This document shows, piece after piece, positions 56,651 through 64,000 of a stretch of 64,000 nt of DNA; positions within the stretch are counted from its first letter, which is position 1; the number at the start of each line of letters is the position of its first letter. The position numbers and the translations under genes are program-made. A model generated the notes under the pieces. The model did no database searches. It saw only the letters and a program-made list of their open reading frames with translations, and was not told the origin of the DNA. This stretch comes from Chondrosia reniformis (lineage: Eukaryota; Porifera; Demospongiae; Chondrillida; Chondrillidae): contig OX359195.1 in assembly GCA_947172415.1 (NCBI GenBank), positions 5,431,501 to 5,495,500 on the forward strand, given 5' to 3'.

Positions 56651-59600
56651 TCTTAAGTAGTTGTATGCACATAAAAATATAGAACTTATAGCTCAGGTTG
56701 ATTTTAGAGCATTCACAGTTTTAGACTTGTATTCCTACTTTGCTACTTTTTAGTTAATAATCAAAAATTGAATATTCTGTGAAGTGGCAAATATGTACAT
56801 ATAGTATTGTATGAAAATGGATTAATGACTTACAGGTACTTATACGTATTACAAAAGATACTGCTACCATACAGTAAATGTATGTACGTACAATATATCA
56901 GATTCTGCAACAAGAACATTTGGATGAAGAAAAAGATACTAACCAAATCATATGAAACTTGCAATAAAATGCAATAACACATGGTGGAACCTTTGTTCCA
57001 AATTCAAGTTTTGGAAACCCATCATTATGAAACATATACATATAAACATAATTATTTTATACACAATCCACTGAGTCAAATTAAGGCAAAAGAATCATTC
57101 TTTAGCTTTGAACAGAACCATAGGTGTAGACATACAGTACCTCAAGTTAATATGCATCACTTACTATCCTTCCCTCCTGTTATTTCAATAGTTTGCTTTA
57201 CTATAAATTTTAATTTGTTTTATATTGTCATAGCTTGAATATGATAAATTAATAATTATATACAGTCAAACAATACAGGTTTCTTTCAACTATAGTTACT
57301 GAAGAATATCCCCAAGGTTTTGACATCTAACAAGTACAAAATATTGCAGCTTTAGATGTTCAAAGAGATTGAGCTCTTGTCCACATGGTAACCACAGGAA
57401 TAAAAAACAAATTTTAAATTATAAAATTAAATAATCTATTTAATAGGATAAGCATTAGCAAAATGGTTAGAGTTAGGGAAAGAGTAATTAATTATTTCAT
57501 GAAAGTCTAATTTCTGTAATTTGTTACTACGTAATTTGCTGATAGTATTGCAAAACTACTACACAAATCTTTAAACAATCAAATCATTCAGTATCTGAAT
57601 AACTTCATAAATGTTTAATGATACATACATATATATATATGATTCCCTACCACTCATTCCTTCTTATTTCTTAATTGGACATGTTGCTAGGTAACTGATA
57701 ATTGATTTTCATGACAATTTTTCTACATATAGAGCAAAAATATAAGCTACACAATAAGCTATATACTTGTGTTAGTTAAAAATACATGACTACTGCAATT
57801 AGATGATGTACATGAGATACGATTGCCAAATGTATCCAGTTTACAGTAGCCAAGGTAACAAATATACCAAAGCCTCACTTGTTAACTTTTTGAAAATACC
57901 ATATATACAAAATGTATAGTGCAGTGGTCCTATACCTATTTCCCCATGCAGTATAAAGGTATAATTCTTATAATTTATGGGATTATATAGTTAAGTTTTT
58001 TCTAGCCTTACAAGAAGACATTGTAACCCTTAAAGAAGTTGTTATTCAATTTGTGCATGCTCATACAGACACAAATCCTGCCAAAACATGTTATTGTATC
58101 AACCGCTGTCATGTTGCAGTGAAACAAGAAAGATAGATAAAGTGCAAATGATAATTATATAATCTACATATATAATCATCTGATGGTTTGAAAATAATTA
58201 TCTACCTATAGCAGCTAGTCCTACAGATAGCTTCTGTTTAAGGACATACACATGAAGTACACACATTACATCACCTTTACATACAACAAATTAAGGTTTG
58301 TTTCTTCATATTCCACATCCATTAATTATGACTTTGGAGAAACTGCCTGATCTCAATCAGGATCAGCTGACTAGGTGAAGATAGTGAAGATACTTGACTT
58401 ACATGTGTGAAGCTTGTTATACAAGTGAGAGCCACATGAACAATTTTCAATTGAATGGTTGCCAGGGAACTACACCTGGTTGTTATGGATACTTTTCTGT
58501 ATTAAATAAATTGGAAATGAAGGTACATGTATGCTATACAGAAGCAGACAAGAAGTACAATGTAAACATGTCAAAATTCCTCTATTTATACATAAAATGG
58601 GCCAGCACTGTAGCCACTCCCCCAAATGAGTGTAGCCATAGCAACTAAAAGCTGAAATGGACCCAAAATCAGGTATATCCATTGGACAAATTAATCTAGG
58701 TCATTTGAAGTGTTCCTCTATCTAGTTGTCATGGATACTCAAGAGGAGTAAAAACAGATAGATTATAGATTATCTAAGTAACTAAAGAAACAAGAAATAT
58801 TTGAACAATTTTACAGCTTACCCACTAACTAATGTCAAAGCCAATAAACTTGCTCAAAGAGATTGTACAGATTCATGACCAAATAGCAAGATCTACAGGA
58901 TACAGAGAACCTGATGAGCATGTATTACACACCTCCCCTAACTGAGTGTAGCTAGTTACTATATAGGGACTGGTAGACATACCAAATCTGGTAGTGCTAC
59001 TGATCAAACATAGAATAGGACCTTTACAGTTGTTATACTCACTGCTAATTCCATGCAAATTTTCCCCTTGGTCCAATACTCTCTTTCACAATCTTTTCCC
59101 AACTGAATGGGTTGAGCCCAACAACTTTAATGATTCCCTATCACTCCATCCTTCTTTCTTAATTGGACATGTTGCTAAGTAACTGATACTTGGTTTCCAT
59201 GACAATTATTCTGTACAGCAAATAAAGCATATATGTACTTGTGTAATCAAATGTTAGTTAGTATAACTTGAAGTACAAAGTACATCTTGAACAGTCTCAA
59301 GTAATTGAGAGGTTAAGATGTGCTAATCATAACGCTAACATTGTAAGAAAAAACAAACATTATAACTTCATTTAAAGCGGCTATATAGTTTATCTGATTC
59401 TCTAAACAAGATAACCTACAAATCAGTGTAGCTTTGGGCATGTACAACGCCAAAGTACCTCAAACAAGGCAGTAGCAACAGCCATTTTGGACTTACAAAT
59501 TGATTGAGCAATATAAACATGTACGATTTATTGGAAGTGTAAAGAAACTCAATTGGTTATAGCACATCTCACGAGTCTGCATGAAAGCAGTCATACAAGG

Positions 59601-61030
59601 GAGGAGGAAGGGGGCAAATTGTGACCGGTGCACATAATAAAAATATGCACAAAGTACACTAGCGTAAAGTACAATCACTCAAAGCCTTTTTCTAATAACA
59701 TCTATACAGATTTAATGATAAAGGAATTTTTGTTAACAGTTATGGATCTGTATCCTTAATTCTCAATGTTCTGTGTTATGCAGCTTGACATGTCAATTTA
59801 AGCACTTGCAAGAGCTTGTGCATATATGATTACTGCTGAAACAATTAGTTCATTGAAATATTGATAGCTTGCTTAATTAAGCACTTCTTTTCATGGGAGA
59901 GTGTGAGACAAGTAGAAGGAAATGATCAATCTGAAAAAGAAACGTCATAATAAAATTTTGTATTCACCTTACAACATCTTCAACTGATGGCTGCCACTTT
60001 AATCAATCTACAAACTTACATAATGGACAAACATAAGTCCAGGACCTTTACAGTTGTTATATTCACTGCTGATTCCAGATTACATTTGTAATATCTTTCC
60101 TCACTATCTTTTCCCATCTGAATGGGGCAAGCCAATAACTGTAATGATCCCCTACCACTCAGCCTTCTTATTCTTAAATTGGACATGTTGCTAGGTAACT
60201 AACATTTGGTTTCTATCACAATTCTGTAATGAATTAATATAGAGCAAATAAAGTAAAGGCTGCACAATAAATGTTAGTTATGTAAATTGCACTTCGAGTT
60301 CAAATTAGATTTTGAAAACACAAATAAGCATTCTAACACGAGTAAATGATATGGTAATCATAACATTGTAACTTAAAGGAAAACAAACATTAGACTTGTT
60401 GAAATGACTAATATTAAATTAAAACATCATTTAAAGAAGCTATAGATATATAAAGTTTGTCTGATTCCCTAAACAAGACGACCTACCAATTAGTGAATCA
60501 GGGCCTAAGTAACAATTGACCTTCTGAAGCAACGGCCATTTTGGATTCACAAATTGATTGAGCAATATAATATCATAAGCCAATGACTTTTATAAGTACT
60601 GATGATTATTTTGAAGTGCATTTATACCTCGCGAGTCTGCCGTCATACAGAACTGATCATGAGAAGGTACAAAATTTTATGGCACAATGATTTAGTTAAG
60701 TACATATTCTTTATTGCTCAATACTCTTCATTGTATATATTTAAGGAACCTGTGATTCTTGCTAACTACATCTGTATCATTGATTCTCAACGTCCTGTGT
60801 TGTGCATGCTATAATCAAAAAAATTGCAAGTCAATGACATACTAGTATTCATGTGCTCGCAAGAGTTGTGCATGTGTTTAAAAAATTGATTTACGCTAAT
60901 GAATTAAAAGTTCAAAGAGATATTATTATGTATCTACATGCAGTGATTTGCTAAGCTGAATAGCCATGCATGCTTACTCAGTAACAATAACAACTTGCTG
61001 AATAGGCTGGGTCATGTTCTGCATGTTGTC
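56651..61030. repeat. Collagen 3-4 spacer with a roughly 1-kb segment present three times
   Basis: CACTC.TTCTT...AATTGGACATGTTGCTA.GTAACT is at 57650-57720, 59145-59215 and 60155-60235. The second and third copies extend over about 600 bp (GGACCTTTACAGTTGTTATA at 59019 and 60049, AAACAAACATTA, CTCTAAACAAGA). No coding sense found. Confidence 0.55.
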
Positions 61031-61992
61031 TATTGTTCTTGAATAGGACCTCGAAAACAATAAGCAAAATTTCAATTCCACGATTTTCCGCCAAGTTCAC
61101 CAAGTTTCCCGCCGACAATTTCTAATAAATAGTCGAGGAAATTTCCAGTCTTTGGCCTCCGGGTTATCAACTCTGGAGGTCTACTTTGGTGTGGATCGAT
61201 GCGCCAACCGTGGTAGGAGCACGACCATGGTACCATGCGACAAAGGGTCATCGGTGTTCGTATAGTGGGGTGGTCTCTCTACCTATGGGTTAGTGCCTGG
61301 AGATGTATCTCACTATTAATCCTGCTTGTGTGTTAAATTGGCACTTGCGGATTCTCACTATACGACCCGTACCTGGAGGAGCGTGGGTCCAGTGCCACTA
61401 CGTAATCGGTCAGGGAGCTATTGTAGGCTGCCGCATCAGGTTGGTTTAGAAGACATTTGTATTGCAATTGCAATTAATTTTACATGCGCATGTGCTCACT
61501 ATTTATGTATTCTCTAATTCTTTCTTATAGTTCATCGATGGGTCCCTACTCTAAAGCGAACTGGCCGATCCCAATGAGCTAAAGTCTGTGTACAGTGCTC
61601 TCAAGCTGCGTTGTGTGCACATGACGATTCTCATTGGTGGGAGTTTGTGGTCCGCCAGGGTCGGGCTTGTTCTGTCCGTAGCGTGAGGCAGTGCAGGACT
61701 AGTAACTGGTCACAGGTCGGTCAGGTACGCCGGACCGTTCCCGAGCAACTTCTCTCACGACGCAAGTAGTGGAAGTGTCAAACAGAGTTGAGAAACCGGA
61801 GGCCTTTTGGGGCACGAAGTACTTCTACCTCCTCGTGGTGTGCCCTGGGTCATGCGAAAAGAAGTACATTACGACTGAATGGACGGATCAAAAGAACATT
61901 TTGCTGTCAATGCTGGACCTAAACTCTTGAATATTATGTTTTGATTTTTGTTTTACCAAAGAACTTGTACATTTAATCATGACTTTAATAAA
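61030..61992 (+). other. GC-rich island, possible decayed gene or non-coding transcript
   Basis: Clearly GC-richer than its surroundings, with a pyrimidine-rich TTCTTATAG acceptor at 61522-61530 and AATAAA at 61987. Open stretches lie in different frames: one ends ...CDKGSSVFV-stop (61265), one reads HDDSHWWEFVVRQGRACSV (from about 61622), one KYFYLLVVCPGSCEKKYITT to a TGA near 61930. No single in-frame model worked and I do not recognise the product. A frame-broken transposon or pseudogene is the simplest reading. Confidence 0.4.
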
Positions 61993-63675
61993 AGATATTT
62001 GATGGTTTTGCAACATTAAATATGATTGATTCTGATTAAGTAATTTTAAAAATGGAGCTATAAAGGGAAAGTCCCTTCATGACACTGTTACACCTTTAGT
62101 TAATTCTCTTCAAATATGAGCTGCGACGTTGAGGGTTGTTCGAGCCTATGCAATTGATTATCTCTTCTTTACTCGAAGATCAAGAAGTGTTTGTGTTTGA
62201 TAACTCAACAAAGTTCGTCTATTCCAAATCACCTCACTATACGATGTCCGAGAGCACCATTTTGATCCTTTAACGGTTGATCAGATACCTCTGATATCCT
62301 TAGTGACAACAGTAACTGACTAACATGAGATATATATGTTTAATAATGTAATATAGCACATAATATTTTGTCATCAAATGTTCAAATACTCATTCAATAA
62401 TAATAATATACTTATACTTTAAAGATGCATATGTCTGTGAATGTTGTCACCAAAGTGTATAGCTTCATTACAGCTGCAATAAATTCTAGTATACAAACTT
62501 AATGTATATATATATGGTGAGATTGTTTGTCATCTGATTATATAACTCATGGATATACTTTATATATAGATGTACGTGGCTACTTCGATCCACCAGGTTG
62601 TAGCTACATATCAGGTCATTGGGTATAGAGTTGCAGCTCTTAAATTCTAGTATTTGGATTTAATGTATATAGTAGAGTAGTGTTTGACATGAATTTTTTA
62701 AACTATAGATGTCTGTGAATGCTGTCACACTATATACAGCCTTCGTAATATCCTCCACTAAAGCCTTTTCTGGTTGATTGATTGAAACTTGACCAACATA
62801 TATATTTATCATTGCACTGCCAAACCCAAAATTACATAGAATATGAATTAGATTAGACAAACAGCATAATGCAATGTAACAAAAGATGTTAACAGAAATA
62901 ATAATATATAGAATAATATTATTACTTGAGGCCTCTAGTTTATATATGCACATAATATTTGGCTAACAGGCCTAAAATATTTACCAATACTGTGGGCTAC
63001 ACTAACTGTGGTATGCATTACAAATTAACTGCTGCCATCAAATATTTATACATACTGCTTTCACTATTTGCAAAATATAAGCATTTAAAATGGTACAATT
63101 TAATAGTCTAGTCACTCAGTCTAAACCTGCAAAATTATGCATCATGTCTTATATATAATATAATTATGCATATGTTACAATATACTAAGGTAATCTAATA
63201 TAAATAATTAAATAATTTATATGGCTCCAAGAAAGGACCTATATAATACCTCTATTCCCATACCTGCCTATATATATATATAAAGTTACAAACTCCAGAA
63301 TAGGCCCACATACACATCTTTTGCAGGAACTAACCTTGACTATGTCATTATCATCAAGGGTTCAACAAATGCATTTAGGCCAAAAATGAATTCTAATTAT
63401 AGGTACTTCCATGCATGGCATTTGGTCAAATTGTGCACATGTTATTCTGCATGGGCAACACCAGGTGCATATATTATTTGCTAGTGTACAGATATTAGTA
63501 TGTACGTTTGCCCTATCCTACAAATGACCACAGTTTAAATGTATGTATAAGTAAAAACTGTTATAATTTAATGACTATGTAATTTAATTGGACTTTCCTG
63601 AAGGCTTAAATGATTTAAAAACCAACATTGCATTAGTTAAAATAAGTAGGTGACATTTAGGATTCTACCCATTGG

Positions 63676-63684
63676 TATAAATAG
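63676..63684 (+). promoter_or_regulatory. TATA box of collagen gene 4
   Basis: TATAAATAG 58 bp before ATG 63734. About 110 bp of promoter and 5' UTR are virtually identical to gene 3. Confidence 0.75.
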
Positions 63685-63733
63685 AGAAAATCTCCTTTCT
63701 CAAGCAAATTCTCCATGTGTGCAACTGCATAAG

Positions 63734-63932
63734 ATGGAGGTTGAGAAAGCTAAACGAAATCATTTTTGCTTCTCAAGTACTTTCCTCCTGGTCCTTGGGA
63801 TAGTCACATTCACTATTGCAGTGTTTGAAGGCATTGGAGGAGCCATACTGTGGAATCACTATGAATCAGAGCTACAGGTTATCAGAGAAAGCCTTGATGC
63901 CCTTAAGAATACTCCATCAGTCCAAGACATAA
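63734..63932 (+). CDS. Collagen gene 4, exon 1 only (gene runs off the window)
   Basis: 199-nt first exon ending ATAA|GTAAGT in phase 1, encoding the same basic start, transmembrane helix and NTPSVQDI linker as genes 1-3. It is closest to genes 2 and 3. The Gly-X-Y exons lie beyond 64000. It shows the array continues. Confidence 0.85.
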
Positions 63933-64000
63933 GTAAGTACATGTCCTCTGAATTGAATCATATATATAACTAAACTAAAAACAATACAAGTATTGAGATT

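Overview
The window looks like AT-rich genomic DNA of a sponge (probably a demosponge). That is an inference. It rests on many small phase-conserved exons, a giant tandem SRCR-domain gene, a local family of short Gly-X-Y collagens, and TA-rich introns packed with small inverted-repeat elements. No bacterial, plasmid or CRISPR features are seen. Most open frames of 60-100 codons are chance.

Layout. (1) 1-4780: AT-rich, repeat-bearing, no gene recognised. (2) 4783-24369, plus strand: one very large secreted or receptor-type gene. It has a signal-peptide and coiled-coil exon followed by 18 SRCR domains, each encoded by one phase 1-1 exon. The 18 are two tandem copies (A1-A9, B1-B9) of a nine-domain cassette. 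All proposed exons join in frame (2,124 codons plus stop). The A introns are swollen by transposon-like elements; most B introns are short. (3) 25428-34357, minus strand: an eleven-exon gene that I assign to TRMT6, the non-catalytic subunit of tRNA m1A58 methyltransferase (477 aa, all phases consistent). Its introns hold minisatellites and a transposon nested in a satellite. (4) 36739-39940, minus strand: a five-exon, 467-aa seven-transmembrane protein with Frizzled-like (class F) features but no cysteine-rich domain. (5) 43848-64000, plus strand: four tandem genes for an unusual membrane-anchored short-chain collagen. The shared plan is an N-terminal transmembrane exon, a CxC hinge, Gly-X-Y exons and, in the three complete genes, a small C-terminal CxC...WSxxCSC module. 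Relic collagen exons lie at 42840-43432. The fourth gene runs off the window. Each has a TATAAATAG box 54-59 bp upstream of the ATG.

The strongest hidden signal is a set of small foldback (hairpin) elements carrying hammerhead-ribozyme-like cores (CTGANGA - stem II - GAAA). They occur at about ten places, mostly inside introns of all three gene groups. Two copies can be folded by hand into a near-complete hammerhead: a type I form at 52960-53009 (minus) and a form with stem III open at 55771-55903 (plus). The latter is a clean insertion relative to the homologous intron of the neighbouring collagen gene.

Other points of interest are: concerted loss of the same cysteine pair (by family convention C2-C7) in four SRCR domains; a collagen whose C-terminus has grown a Gly-Gln-His/Gln tail from a 9-bp repeat; Gly codons that double as in-frame splice donors; and several near-perfect palindromes, including one with 175-bp arms.
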